A program made the position numbers and the translations under genes. From Bacteroidota bacterium (GTDB taxonomy: Bacteria; Bacteroidota; Bacteroidia; B-17B0; Aurantibacillaceae), in the NCBI GenBank assembly GCA_025963735.1, contig JAOQAF010000202.1:1-50929 (forward strand): a stretch of 50,929 nt of DNA, in the 5' to 3' direction. A model generated the notes under the pieces. That model had not been told where the DNA came from and made no database searches. It was given only the letters and a program-made list of their open reading frames with translations. Shown piece after piece: positions 8,772 through 16,983 of this stretch. Position 1 is the first letter of the stretch; every line of letters begins with the position of its first letter.

Positions 8772-9548
8772 ATGAAAGCGGAAAAAATTATTGAGCATAT
8801 AGTAGCGTGGCTAAAGCAATATTCAGAAGATTCTAAAACAGAAGGTTTTGTTATAGGCATTTCAGGCGGCATTGACAGCGCAGTTACCTCTACCCTATGC
8901 GCCATGACGGGCAAACGGCTCATTGTTTTAAATATGCCTATCCGGCAGTTTAAAAATGAATTTGACAGAAGTAACGAGCACATTCAATGGCTAAAAACTC
9001 ATTTTAAAAATACAGAGTCTGATTCCGTTGAGTTAACTCCTGTACTGGAAGCATTTGAATCTGTTTTGCCGAAGCAAAATCAGGATTTTTTAAGCATGGC
9101 AAATACACGCGCCAGAATCCGTATGACAACGCTGTATGCCTTTGCAACACATCACCGTTTATTAGTTGCAGGTACCGGAAATAAAGTGGAAGATTTTGGA
9201 GTGGGTTTTTTTACAAAATACGGCGATGGCGGTGTTGACATTTCACCCATTGCAGATTTATATAAAACCGAAGTGTACGAACTTGCCAAAGCCTTAAATA
9301 TTGTGTCAGACATTCAGGCCGCCAAGCCTACAGATGGCCTATTTGCAGACGGGCGAACAGATGAGGATCAAATAGGAGCCAGTTACCCTGAGTTAGAGTG
9401 GGCCATGGAATATCTTGAGAAAAAAGAAACTTACACTTTAAATGACCGTCAGAAAAAAATAATGGAAATATTTAAATCCAGACACTCGGCTAATCGTCAT
9501 AAAATGATCGCCATACCCGTGTGTTTAATACCAAAGGAATTAAAATAA
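8772..9548 (+). CDS. nadE: NH3-dependent NAD(+) synthetase
   Basis: 258 residues. It makes NAD from deamido-NAD, ATP and ammonia, the last step of NAD synthesis, in the cytoplasm. The ATP-pyrophosphatase P-loop SGGIDS is at residues 31-36. Other family segments are RARIRMTTLYAFA, GTGNKVEDFGVGFFTKYGDGG and PTDGLFADGRTDEDQIG. There is no N-terminal nitrilase (glutaminase) domain, so it should use ammonia rather than glutamine. Length fits the short NadE type. The ybaB-like gene follows by six bases, so the two are probably cotranscribed. Confidence 0.95.
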   Translation: MKAEKIIEHIVAWLKQYSEDSKTEGFVIGISGGIDSAVTSTLCAMTGKRLIVLNMPIRQFKNEFDRSNEHIQWLKTHFKNTESDSVELTPVLEAFESVLPKQNQDFLSMANTRARIRMTTLYAFATHHRLLVAGTGNKVEDFGVGFFTKYGDGGVDISPIADLYKTEVYELAKALNIVSDIQAAKPTDGLFADGRTDEDQIGASYPELEWAMEYLEKKETYTLNDRQKKIMEIFKSRHSANRHKMIAIPVCLIPKELK

Positions 9549-9554
9549 AATAAT

Positions 9555-9863
9555 ATGTTAGGAAAGTTCGGAGACATGATGGGCAAATTGCAGGAAGCAA
9601 AAAAAATTGCCGAAGAAATTAAAACAAAACTTGATAATACCTTATTAACTTCAGAATCAGCCGGAGGAGATATTAAAATAGAAATTACAGGAAATAGAAA
9701 AGTAATACGCGTTTCCGTTGCTCCCGCTCTTCAGCATGGCGATAAACAACAGCTGGAAGAACATCTTCTAAAAGCGATGAACCAGGCTATTGGGATGGCA
9801 GATAAAATTCATGAAGAAGAAATGAAAAAAGTAGCAGGTGGACTGATGCCCGGTTTGTTTTAA
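9555..9863 (+). CDS. YbaB/EbfC-family nucleoid-associated protein
   Basis: 102 residues. It begins with the family's typical helix (MLGKFGDMMGKLQEAKKI) and has the central GGDIKIEITGNRKVIRVSV strand region, ending in a GGLMPGLF tail. Family members are small dimers that bind DNA non-specifically in the nucleoid; in many bacteria the gene follows dnaX and precedes recR, but here it follows nadE. Family membership is firm; the exact role in this organism is not known. Confidence 0.9.
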   Translation: MLGKFGDMMGKLQEAKKIAEEIKTKLDNTLLTSESAGGDIKIEITGNRKVIRVSVAPALQHGDKQQLEEHLLKAMNQAIGMADKIHEEEMKKVAGGLMPGLF

Positions 9864-9975
9864 TTCTTTTTTAAATAGGAATAACCTTCCGCAGTTGTAA
9901 CCTTCGATAAGAGCGCAAAATTTACCTTTCAGTAGCATGGCATGTTTTTTTATACAGTAAGGTAAATAAAGAACC

Positions 9976-10641
9976 ATGAAAAAAATATCGATTATTATAA
10001 TGGCTTGCGTATTCACATTAGGCGCATGCAAAAGCTGGAACAAAACTAAAAAAGGAGCTGCCATTGGGGCAGGAACGGGTGCGGTAGCGGGCGCAGCAAT
10101 AGGAAAGGCCGCGAACGATCACACTGTTTTAGGAGCTATAATAGGCGCTGCAGTTGGCGGAGTGGCCGGAGCAGCTATAGGTCATTATATGGATAAACAG
10201 GCTGCTGAAATCCAAAACGATGTAAAAGGTGCTAAAGTAGAGCGTGTGGGAGAAGGAATTAAAATCACATTTGATTCAGGAATACTTTACGATCTTAATT
10301 CCGCTGAATTAAAACCTGTGGCTACAGAAAACGTAACGCAACTTGCCAAAATTTTAAATAAATATCCTGATACTGAAATTTTGATTGAAGGTCATACCGA
10401 TAATACAGGTAGCGATAAAATAAACAATGAGCTTTCGGTAAGGCGCGCTGAATCTGTGGCCATGTCATTACGAAATCAAAAAATTAAAGAATCAAGAATC
10501 ACAACAAAAGGTTACGGTTCAACACAACCAATTGAAAGTAATGAATCTGCAGAAGGCCGCACACAAAACCGTCGTGTTGAAGTAGCGATTATGGCAGATA
10601 AAAAATTAAAGAAAGCGGCAAAGCGCGGTGATATTAAATAA
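9976..10641 (+). CDS. OmpA-family lipoprotein with glycine-zipper segment
   Basis: 221 residues. A lipoprotein signal ends in LGAC with Cys18 as the likely lipidated residue. Residues ~28-75 hold two runs of G-A-rich sequence (AAIGAGTGAVAGAAIG and the AIIGAAVGGVAGAAIG region), a glycine-zipper pattern that can insert in or span membrane. Residues ~95-205 are an OmpA C-terminal domain with IEGHTDNTG and NELSVRRAESV, which binds the diaminopimelate of peptidoglycan in relatives. It probably links the outer membrane to the cell wall. A Lys-rich tail follows. It faces the convergent phosphatase gene with six bases between. Confidence 0.92.
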   Translation: MKKISIIIMACVFTLGACKSWNKTKKGAAIGAGTGAVAGAAIGKAANDHTVLGAIIGAAVGGVAGAAIGHYMDKQAAEIQNDVKGAKVERVGEGIKITFDSGILYDLNSAELKPVATENVTQLAKILNKYPDTEILIEGHTDNTGSDKINNELSVRRAESVAMSLRNQKIKESRITTKGYGSTQPIESNESAEGRTQNRRVEVAIMADKKLKKAAKRGDIK

Positions 10642-10647
10642 TTTTTA

Positions 10648-12000
10648 TCACACTTTAATTCCAATTACCAACACATCATCTACCTGAGATAAATCACCTT
10701 TCCACGATTCAAATTTAATGCGAAGAGCATCTTTTTGCTCTTCCATTTTTTTATCCTGAATATTAATAAGGGTTTCTTTAAATTGTTTGTACATAAACTT
10801 TTTACCCTGGCCAAAAGAAGTGGTTTGGAGCTTATCCGATTTTTCTCCTCCGAACTGATCTGCAAATCCATCGGTAAATAAATAAATGCAATCGCCTTTC
10901 TTTAACGGAAAAAGATTATTTGTAAAAGGCTTTGATTGCGCTTCGTTGGAGGCCGTTAAAGGCTGTTTATCTGCTTTAAGCAATATTAATTCTTTGTTCC
11001 TGATAATGTAAACTGGATTGTTTGCGCCCGCATATTCCAAACGCATACCTTCGAAATCTATACAGCACAAAGCAATATCCATCCCATCCCGCAAAGGAGT
11101 GTCTTCGCTGTTTTTATTTAAACTTTGTTTAAGTTCTTTGTTTAAAAAATCCAAAGCATATGCGGCTGAATTCACGGTAAGATTATTCAGCGTTTGGTTT
11201 AACAATGTATTACCAATGATACTCATAAAGGCGCCCGGAACGCCATGACCCGTGCAGTCTACAGCTGCAACAACAAGGATGTTTGTTCCGGCTTTATATT
11301 GATACCCGTTCGCGGGAAATAAATCTTCCTTAATTTTATAATTATTAAACCAGTAAAAATCACCGCTCACCACATCGCGTGGCTGAAAAAATATAAATGA
11401 CTCTGGGGCGTACTCTTTTAGTTTTTCCTGTTCAATAAAAATAGAGCGCTGTATGCGTTTAGAATATTCGATGCTATCGGTTATGTCTTTTGTTTTTTCA
11501 TCTATAATGCGGCGTTGTTCGTTTATCTCCTGTTCAAAGCGAAGCCTTTCTGTTATGTCTCTTGCATAAATAACAATGGCAGGCCTTCCCGCAAAAGGTG
11601 CAACTTTTGCCGAGCATTCAACCGGAACAATTTTTTTTGATTTTGTTATAAATGGAATGTCGTTATATATTAAACCGCCTTTCTCCCAAACATCGGCCAC
11701 AGCGGCGGAACTACGTTCAAGATATTCTTTCGGGTGAAGATCAAAAAGCGACAACTGACTCAATTCCTTTTCACTATATCCTAAAAGTTTTGCAGCACTG
11801 GGGTTAGATTGATGGATCCTTCCGTCAACAATATCAATTACAATCATGGCATCATTGGCCTGATCAATTATACTGTTGTAGTTGTTCAGTTCTTTTGTGA
11901 CCAGCTCCAGGCTTCTTTCAGTTTTTCTTTTCGCAATAAAAACAGCCACCAAACAACCCGCCATAATAACACTTATAATAATAAGAATATATAAAAGCAT
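10648..12000 (-). CDS. Membrane PAS-domain SpoIIE-type (PP2C) phosphatase
   Basis: 450 residues. One N-terminal membrane segment (about 2-24), a PAS domain (about 38-155, with IDQANDAMIVID and SNPSAAKLLGYSEKEL), a coiled coil with the ITDSIEYSKRIQRSI signature typical of Bacteroidota members, and a SpoIIE/PP2C domain (about 210-450). Metal-binding acidic motifs are present: SGDFYWF, VDCTGHGVPGAFMS, LRDGMDIAL and TDGFADQFGG. Such enzymes remove phosphate from Ser/Thr of STAS anti-anti-sigma-type partners, but no STAS or RsbW-like gene is in the window. The ATG is two bases after the stop of the peroxiredoxin gene, so they are surely cotranscribed. The PAS ligand is unknown. Confidence 0.9.
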   Translation of the reverse strand: MLLYILIIISVIMAGCLVAVFIAKRKTERSLELVTKELNNYNSIIDQANDAMIVIDIVDGRIHQSNPSAAKLLGYSEKELSQLSLFDLHPKEYLERSSAAVADVWEKGGLIYNDIPFITKSKKIVPVECSAKVAPFAGRPAIVIYARDITERLRFEQEINEQRRIIDEKTKDITDSIEYSKRIQRSIFIEQEKLKEYAPESFIFFQPRDVVSGDFYWFNNYKIKEDLFPANGYQYKAGTNILVVAAVDCTGHGVPGAFMSIIGNTLLNQTLNNLTVNSAAYALDFLNKELKQSLNKNSEDTPLRDGMDIALCCIDFEGMRLEYAGANNPVYIIRNKELILLKADKQPLTASNEAQSKPFTNNLFPLKKGDCIYLFTDGFADQFGGEKSDKLQTTSFGQGKKFMYKQFKETLINIQDKKMEEQKDALRIKFESWKGDLSQVDDVLVIGIKV

Positions 12001-12002
12001 AC

Positions 12003-12983
12003 TTAATTCAGTTGTTCTACAATTGGAAAAATTAATGAAGGATTTAAAAACTCTCCAACTTTATCGGGTCTTGACACATAACGCACAACACCCGTTTTAT
12101 CAATCAGAAAAGAAGCCGGTAAAGGAATGCCCTCTTCGTACTTCTCGGCAAAATCATTATGATATTCTTTTAGTTGCACACCGTAAACCATCGCGGTTTT
12201 TTGTCCCTCATCTGATAAAACTTTAAATTCTAATCCTAGCTTTTCAACCATGCCTCTGTTAACGCCAACAGGATCAGGACCAATGGCCATCACAAAAACA
12301 TTTTTTGATTTAAACTTCTCATTATTTTTTTCATAGGTACGCAGCATCATATGGCATCCCGGGCACCAGTCGCCCCTTACAAAAATTAAAAGTAAATGAC
12401 GCTGCCCTAAAAAATCTGATAGCTTAATAGTAGTACCATCCTGATCAGGTAGTTCAAAAGCAGGAGCAGCCTTGCCAATTTGAACCCTGTAGCCACCTTT
12501 AGTTTGAGCAAGCAATTGTTTTTTATCTTTAAATATTCCCCAGGCCAAAAGGGCACTGAATACAAGAATAGGTGCAGGAAAAGTCCAGGCCTGCCAATCG
12601 TAGTAACCGGTTAAATTGCCGATAAAATACATTGCTACTGACAGCAAAAAAAACAAAGGTTCGAACCATGAGTGATTGGTGTAAGAAAAAACTCTGAACA
12701 GAACAATACGCAGTATGGAAGTGCAAGCTGCCATCAATAATGCAATTAAAATAAACGGGAATTTTATTTCAGGCAATTCAATGGCAAGGCCTAAAAGAAT
12801 GGCTGAAATAAATACTACCGAAAACTGATACCAGCTAGTATACTTAGATACCTCCTTAATAGAAGCGAAATAAGCAATGAGGGAAAACACGCAAGCAAGG
12901 ACATAATATTCAAAACTTAAACAAGCAATTGAAATTAAATTTAAAACAAGACCCATGCTTGTGCTTACATGAAATTTTTTCAT
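12003..12983 (-). CDS. Membrane-anchored peroxiredoxin-like thiol protein
   Basis: 326 residues. The N-terminal ~150 residues contain about five hydrophobic membrane segments, and residues ~167-326 are an AhpC/TSA (redoxin) domain beginning GKAAPAFELPDQDG. The active-site segment is RGDWCPGCHMMLR with Cys207 and Cys210, the form seen in the Prx-like AhpC/TSA group. It would reduce peroxides or other thiol-reactive compounds at the membrane face. Which side the domain faces is not clear; the number of membrane segments decides it. It sits between two PAS-SpoIIE phosphatase genes in the same direction (72 and 2 bases apart), hinting at a shared role in redox signalling. Confidence 0.85.
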   Translation of the reverse strand: MKKFHVSTSMGLVLNLISIACLSFEYYVLACVFSLIAYFASIKEVSKYTSWYQFSVVFISAILLGLAIELPEIKFPFILIALLMAACTSILRIVLFRVFSYTNHSWFEPLFFLLSVAMYFIGNLTGYYDWQAWTFPAPILVFSALLAWGIFKDKKQLLAQTKGGYRVQIGKAAPAFELPDQDGTTIKLSDFLGQRHLLLIFVRGDWCPGCHMMLRTYEKNNEKFKSKNVFVMAIGPDPVGVNRGMVEKLGLEFKVLSDEGQKTAMVYGVQLKEYHNDFAEKYEEGIPLPASFLIDKTGVVRYVSRPDKVGEFLNPSLIFPIVEQLN

Positions 12984-13055
12984 TTACCGGAATATCATTT
13001 ACTAAATATAATATAAATCCCGTCTAAATCAATTTCAATTAGACATCATTAACAT

Positions 13056-14216
13056 CTATATTTTTATTCCAATAATCAAAACATCGTCCGTTTGTTCTTC
13101 CTCCTGTTTCCAGTTATTAAATGAATATTCAAGATACGACTCCTGTTCTGCTAAAGTCATAGTTGAAGAGGTGCGCAGGAGTTCCTTAAAGTTTCGTTTA
13201 TTTAATTTTTTATTATTGCTGCCGCCAAACTGATCAATAAAGCCATCAGTAAACAGATACAAACAATCATCGGGTTGCAACATGATCACATGCTCCTCGA
13301 ACAGTTTATCCACATCATTATAAAATCCAAGAGGATAACGACTCGCCTTCAATTCAATTACCTGCTCTTTTCTCATAATTATCATTGGGCGGAAAGCCCC
13401 GGCAAAATGCATGCGGTTGGTTTTTTTACTTATGCTTATTATTGCAAGATCCATTCCATCGCTGCTAAGTTCGCTGCCATAAGAATTAATGTTTTTAAAA
13501 AGTTCTTTATCGAGTTCGTATAAAATCTGCGACACCGCCTTTATTTTTTTATTAATCAAAACTTCTTTAATGATGGAATTGGCAACCATGCTCATCATCG
13601 CGCCCGGAACACCGTGTCCGGTACAATCTACAAGTATGGCGTAACGGAATTCATCATCCTGATAGAAAAAATAAAAATCACCGCTTACAATGTCCTTTGG
13701 TTTATAAAGCACAAAATTATTATTGAAAACACCATTTATATATTCTTTCGACTGCAGGCTGTTTTGCTGAATGCGCTGCGCGTAGAAAATGCTGTCTTTA
13801 ATTTCTTTGTGTTGCTGTTGTAACTGGATATTTCGTTCAAGTAAATATTTCTCCTGGTTTTTCTTATCCGTTATATCATATCCTATGCCTATGATCTGAT
13901 CATCATTAAGATAAGATACATTCCATCTTATCCATTTTTTACCGCCATAAGACGTTTTAAAAATGTGTTCAAACGTTTCAACTGAATCTACATTACGACG
14001 AAGAACTGCAAGTATTTTCTCACGTGTTTTTTCACCCTCAGGTTTTGAAAAACGCGTTACTTCCCACCAATTACTTCCAATTAATTCGTCATTATCATAA
14101 CCCAGAAGCTGACAGGCTGATTTGCTCACGTACTCTGCGTTTCCGGCGCTGTTTAATACAACAACCAAAGCGTTTAATTTTTCCAGGATCTGCTCCTGAA
14201 TGTCAAATTGTACCAT
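13056..14216 (-). CDS. Cytoplasmic PAS-domain SpoIIE-type (PP2C) phosphatase
   Basis: 386 residues, related to the gene at 10648-12000 but without a membrane segment. A PAS domain covers about residues 5-125 (VVVLNSAGNAEYVSKSAC, LLGYDNDELIGSNWWEV), then a coiled coil with IKDSIFYAQRIQQNS, then a SpoIIE/PP2C domain with SGDFYFF, LVDCTGHGVPGAMMS, SDGMDLAI and TDGFIDQFGG. The metal-binding acidic residues are kept, so it should be active on a phosphoprotein. It is the first gene of a probable three-gene minus-strand unit with the peroxiredoxin and the second phosphatase. The partner protein is not in the window. Confidence 0.9.
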   Translation of the reverse strand: MVQFDIQEQILEKLNALVVVLNSAGNAEYVSKSACQLLGYDNDELIGSNWWEVTRFSKPEGEKTREKILAVLRRNVDSVETFEHIFKTSYGGKKWIRWNVSYLNDDQIIGIGYDITDKKNQEKYLLERNIQLQQQHKEIKDSIFYAQRIQQNSLQSKEYINGVFNNNFVLYKPKDIVSGDFYFFYQDDEFRYAILVDCTGHGVPGAMMSMVANSIIKEVLINKKIKAVSQILYELDKELFKNINSYGSELSSDGMDLAIISISKKTNRMHFAGAFRPMIIMRKEQVIELKASRYPLGFYNDVDKLFEEHVIMLQPDDCLYLFTDGFIDQFGGSNNKKLNKRNFKELLRTSSTMTLAEQESYLEYSFNNWKQEEEQTDDVLIIGIKI

Positions 14217-14272
14217 AACGGTTTATTTTTTTAAAAAAGAAAAAGAAAAAAAGGAATTTTATTGCTAAGAAT

Positions 14273-14293
14273 TAGCGCATACAAGTGGCGCTA
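14273..14293. repeat. Small inverted repeat in 214-base intergenic region
   Basis: TAGCGC (14273-14278) and GCGCTA (14288-14293) are exact complements around a nine-base loop. They lie between the divergent phosphatase and gamma-carbonic-anhydrase-like genes. Could be an operator, or chance. Confidence 0.25.
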
Positions 14294-14430
14294 TACATGT
14301 GATGCATGCAGCAAGCCGGCCAATATGTATGTAAAAAGAATTTCATTGTATGAAGACAAAAGTAATTCTATTTTTTATTTAATCAAATAAATTTACATTT
14401 TTGTGCGATTAATTCATAAATAAAAAAACC

Positions 14431-14943
14431 ATGCCTGTTATTTTACCCGTGAAAGGAATACTTCCCCAATTAGGAGAAAACTGTTTTGTTGCCCCTAACG
14501 CCACTATTGTGGGCGATGTAATTATGGGAAACGATTGCAGTGTTTGGTTTAACGCGGTTGTTCGTGGTGATGTAAACAGTATACGCATTGGCAACAAAGT
14601 AAACATTCAGGACGGCGCTGTTATTCATTGTACTTATGAAAAAACAAAAGTGCATTTGGGTAACAATGTGTCTATTGGGCATAACGCTATTGTACACGGA
14701 TGTAAAGTGCATGATAACGTTTTAATAGGAATGGGAGCTATTGTAATGGATAACTGTGAAATAGGCAGCAATACCATTATAGCCGCAGGAGCAGTAGTAA
14801 TGGAGGGAACCGTGGTACCTTCCGGATGCATTTTTGCAGGAGTGCCCGCAAAAAAAGTAAAAGACATTTCGGAGGAATTAATTAATGGTGAAATAAACCG
14901 GATTGCCAACAATTATCTTATGTACAGCAGCTGGTTTAAATAA
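14431..14943 (+). CDS. Gamma carbonic anhydrase/PaaY-family hexapeptide-repeat protein
   Basis: 170 residues with a left-handed beta-helix made of hexapeptide repeats (about residues 15-135). The metal-site histidines of gamma carbonic anhydrases appear to be kept: the His of AVIHCTYE and the two in IGHNAIVHGC. Relatives include Cam, CaiE, YrdA and PaaY; YrdA-type proteins often show little carbonic anhydrase activity, and PaaY is a thioesterase that protects phenylacetate catabolism. Its neighbour at 14952-15728 is a PaaG-like isomerase, which makes a PaaY-like role worth considering, but the genes are convergent and not an operon. The 3' ends are eight bases apart. Confidence 0.85.
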   Translation: MPVILPVKGILPQLGENCFVAPNATIVGDVIMGNDCSVWFNAVVRGDVNSIRIGNKVNIQDGAVIHCTYEKTKVHLGNNVSIGHNAIVHGCKVHDNVLIGMGAIVMDNCEIGSNTIIAAGAVVMEGTVVPSGCIFAGVPAKKVKDISEELINGEINRIANNYLMYSSWFK

Positions 14944-14951
14944 GTACTTAC

Positions 14952-15728
14952 CTATTCACCTTTGAACACGGGCTTTCTTTTTTCTAAAAAAGCATTCACA
15001 CCTTCTTTGTAATCATAACTCTGTGCTGATTCTACCTGCACATCCCGTTCGGCGTTCAGCTGATCCTGTAAACTATTACTGTATGATTGATTTAATAAAC
15101 GTTTGGTTAAACCGATCGCTTTGGTTGGCATGTCGGCAATATGCCGGGCGTTAATGAGCGCCTGATTCATCAGATCATTGTCGTCAAACATTTTATACAC
15201 CATGCCGTACTGCACTGCTTCTTCGGCGGTAACTTTATCGCCGGTAATCATTAACGCGCTTGCCATATTGAAACCAATCAGGCGGGGCAGCATAAAGGTT
15301 CCGCCGCTGTCAGGTATCAATCCTATTTTACTGAAGGCCTGAATAAAGCTTGCCGATTTTCCGGCGAATACAATATCGCACGCAAGAGCAATGTTTGCGC
15401 CGGCACCTGCAGCAACTCCGTTAACAGCAGCAAGCACCGGCTTCTCAATATTCCTGATTTTCAGAATAATCGGATTATAATGTTCTTCAACGATTTTTCG
15501 GATGCCCGGACCTTCCGCGTCTAGTGCTTCGGCAAGATCCTGACCCGCACAAAAAGCTTTGCCTTCACCCGTAATCAAAATGGCTCTTACGTTAGCGTTT
15601 TTTTCAGCGTTTTCAAGTTCAGAAATAAGTTCCAGAGCCATGGCTCTGTTAAAACTATTATATTTATCAGGCCTGTTAAGCTTCAGTATTAATACATGAC
15701 CTGTTTGTTCCGTTATAATAAATGACAT
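14952..15728 (-). CDS. paaG: Enoyl-CoA hydratase/isomerase family protein, PaaG-like
   Basis: 258 residues, crotonase superfamily, full length. The oxyanion-hole segment is GKAFCAGQDL and the second is AAVNGVAAGAGANIALACD. The acid/base position reads IGLIPDSGGTF, with Asp as in PaaG, rather than the Glu pair of true hydratases. PaaG converts ring-epoxidised phenylacetyl-CoA to its oxepin form and also shifts double bonds in a later intermediate. A general fatty-acid isomerase is the alternative. A PaaI-like thioesterase and PaaJ-like thiolase lie about 24 kb downstream. The DUF1569 gene lies 21 bases upstream in the same direction. Confidence 0.8.
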   Translation of the reverse strand: MSFIITEQTGHVLILKLNRPDKYNSFNRAMALELISELENAEKNANVRAILITGEGKAFCAGQDLAEALDAEGPGIRKIVEEHYNPIILKIRNIEKPVLAAVNGVAAGAGANIALACDIVFAGKSASFIQAFSKIGLIPDSGGTFMLPRLIGFNMASALMITGDKVTAEEAVQYGMVYKMFDDNDLMNQALINARHIADMPTKAIGLTKRLLNQSYSNSLQDQLNAERDVQVESAQSYDYKEGVNAFLEKRKPVFKGE

Positions 15729-15749
15729 GGTATTTTTAATTACATGAAG

Positions 15750-16202
15750 TTATACCCCAAACTGCGACAAGTGATGATCAAGATGCTTGGTTTGAAGAAT
15801 GTCCCACTCAACCGGAGTCAGCTCTCCAAAAAACGGATGCGGATCGTTGGTTAATCCTGCTATTCCCTTTTCCTGAAATTCTTTGATTAATTTTATAAGT
15901 TTTGCTTTTTCAACATCAAACACTTTCTGATCCACAATTTTAGCCTCGGCAAAAGTTGGAAGGTTTTTTTTAAAGCCAACATCGCTCAATAATTGTTTCT
16001 TCGCTCTTTTACCAAATAAAAATTTTATCAGTTTATTTATCTTTGGTTTTAAAGAGCCGGAAGCTATCTCTAACGGTTTCTGGCAATGATGTAACATTTG
16101 TGCTACATCCATTTTTCCCCAAAGCGCAGGTGTTGAAGGAGACAATTTGTTTATACGATTTATAAATTCTTCGGCATCAAGCCAGTTAAAAAGACTTTTC
16201 AT
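15750..16202 (-). CDS. DUF1569 (DinB-like) protein
   Basis: 150 residues. The pattern WGKMDVAQMLHHCQKPL near the N terminus and HPFFGELTPVEWDILQTKHLDHHL near the end are those of DUF1569 proteins, which resemble the four-helix DinB/YfiT fold. The spread histidines (HH near residue 40, and HLDHHL near 143) could form a metal site as in DinB-like proteins. The function of the family is unknown. Its start overlaps the end of the upstream gene by 17 bases, pointing to cotranscription. Confidence 0.8.
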   Translation of the reverse strand: MKSLFNWLDAEEFINRINKLSPSTPALWGKMDVAQMLHHCQKPLEIASGSLKPKINKLIKFLFGKRAKKQLLSDVGFKKNLPTFAEAKIVDQKVFDVEKAKLIKLIKEFQEKGIAGLTNDPHPFFGELTPVEWDILQTKHLDHHLSQFGV

Positions 16203-16938
16203 TTCGAGTTGTTATTTTTAGTTTATATTTGTAATTATTTACATCATATACCGGAATATCCATTATAAAATTACTTATACTTTCCGGGTCCATAAACCTG
16301 TTTTTATAATTTTTATAATAATATTTATAGGATTTGGTATTTAGTTCTTCTTCATGTTTCATCTTTTCATCATTTGAACGGCTAAGAGCCAGCAATTGAT
16401 ACCCTAATCCCGTTTCAAGCACTTTTAATTCGGCCTCATGCTCCAGTTTAGTTCTGCCCTTTTTTGAGAGGTTTTTAAAATGCCAGAAAATCATATCAAA
16501 AAAACCACTTGTGCTTAAATTTTCAATTATGGCTACTTGCCTTGATATTAAACCAATACGCGAATTAATATTCAGATTAAGAAAAATAAGGCTGTCTAAC
16601 CCCTTTGTTGTACCTGAACTTAATGCAATAGTGTATTTTCTTTTTTCAGGTGACTGAAACATGGAAGAAAACGAGGGTATTGTTTTCGAAATTTTATTAC
16701 CCCGCGTGGCGCTTATTTCAATTTGTTCAAACTCCATTTTTGGAAAAAATTTTAAAACATATTCAAATTCTTTTTTGTAGGATAAAAGCAGATCTTGTTT
16801 TATAACTGTTTTTTTTGATGTATCGCTAAACTGTTTTATGATATCGGCTGTTACACTTTTATAATAAATATCCTGTCCCATTAATCTTCCCTTTATAAGA
16901 AAAGCGAATGCGAATGTGACAAATATCATTTTATACAT
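16186..16938 (-). CDS. Secreted or membrane-attached protein of unknown function
   Basis: 250 residues; I do not recognise a family. An N-terminal hydrophobic segment (MIFVTFAFAFLIKG) ending near MGQD looks like a signal peptide. The rest is a mixed, Lys- and Ser-rich sequence with the segment TKGLDSLIFLNLNIN and a charged helix near residues 165-205. It contains no cysteine. Translation may start at 16938 or at the Met three codons on (16929). A perfect -7 box TAATTTTG (16950-16943) ends four bases before the first ATG, so the later start or a leaderless mRNA is likely. The DUF1569 gene overlaps its end by 17 bases. Confidence 0.6.
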   Translation of the reverse strand: MYKMIFVTFAFAFLIKGRLMGQDIYYKSVTADIIKQFSDTSKKTVIKQDLLLSYKKEFEYVLKFFPKMEFEQIEISATRGNKISKTIPSFSSMFQSPEKRKYTIALSSGTTKGLDSLIFLNLNINSRIGLISRQVAIIENLSTSGFFDMIFWHFKNLSKKGRTKLEHEAELKVLETGLGYQLLALSRSNDEKMKHEEELNTKSYKYYYKNYKNRFMDPESISNFIMDIPVYDVNNYKYKLKITTRNEKSF

Positions 16939-16942
16939 TCTT

Positions 16943-16950
16943 CAAAATTA
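16943..16950 (-). promoter_or_regulatory. -7 box (TAATTTTG) of the unknown secreted protein gene
   Basis: An exact TAnnTTTG match on the minus strand, four bases before the first ATG. No clear -33 TTTG is visible at the usual distance. Confidence 0.4.
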
Positions 16951-16983
16951 GGGAATTAATTCTATTTTTACAGACCTTATTTT

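Noticed and set aside
12655-12680. tRNA-like GGTTCGAACC
   Set aside because: It lies within the membrane part of the peroxiredoxin gene and no cloverleaf can be drawn around it.
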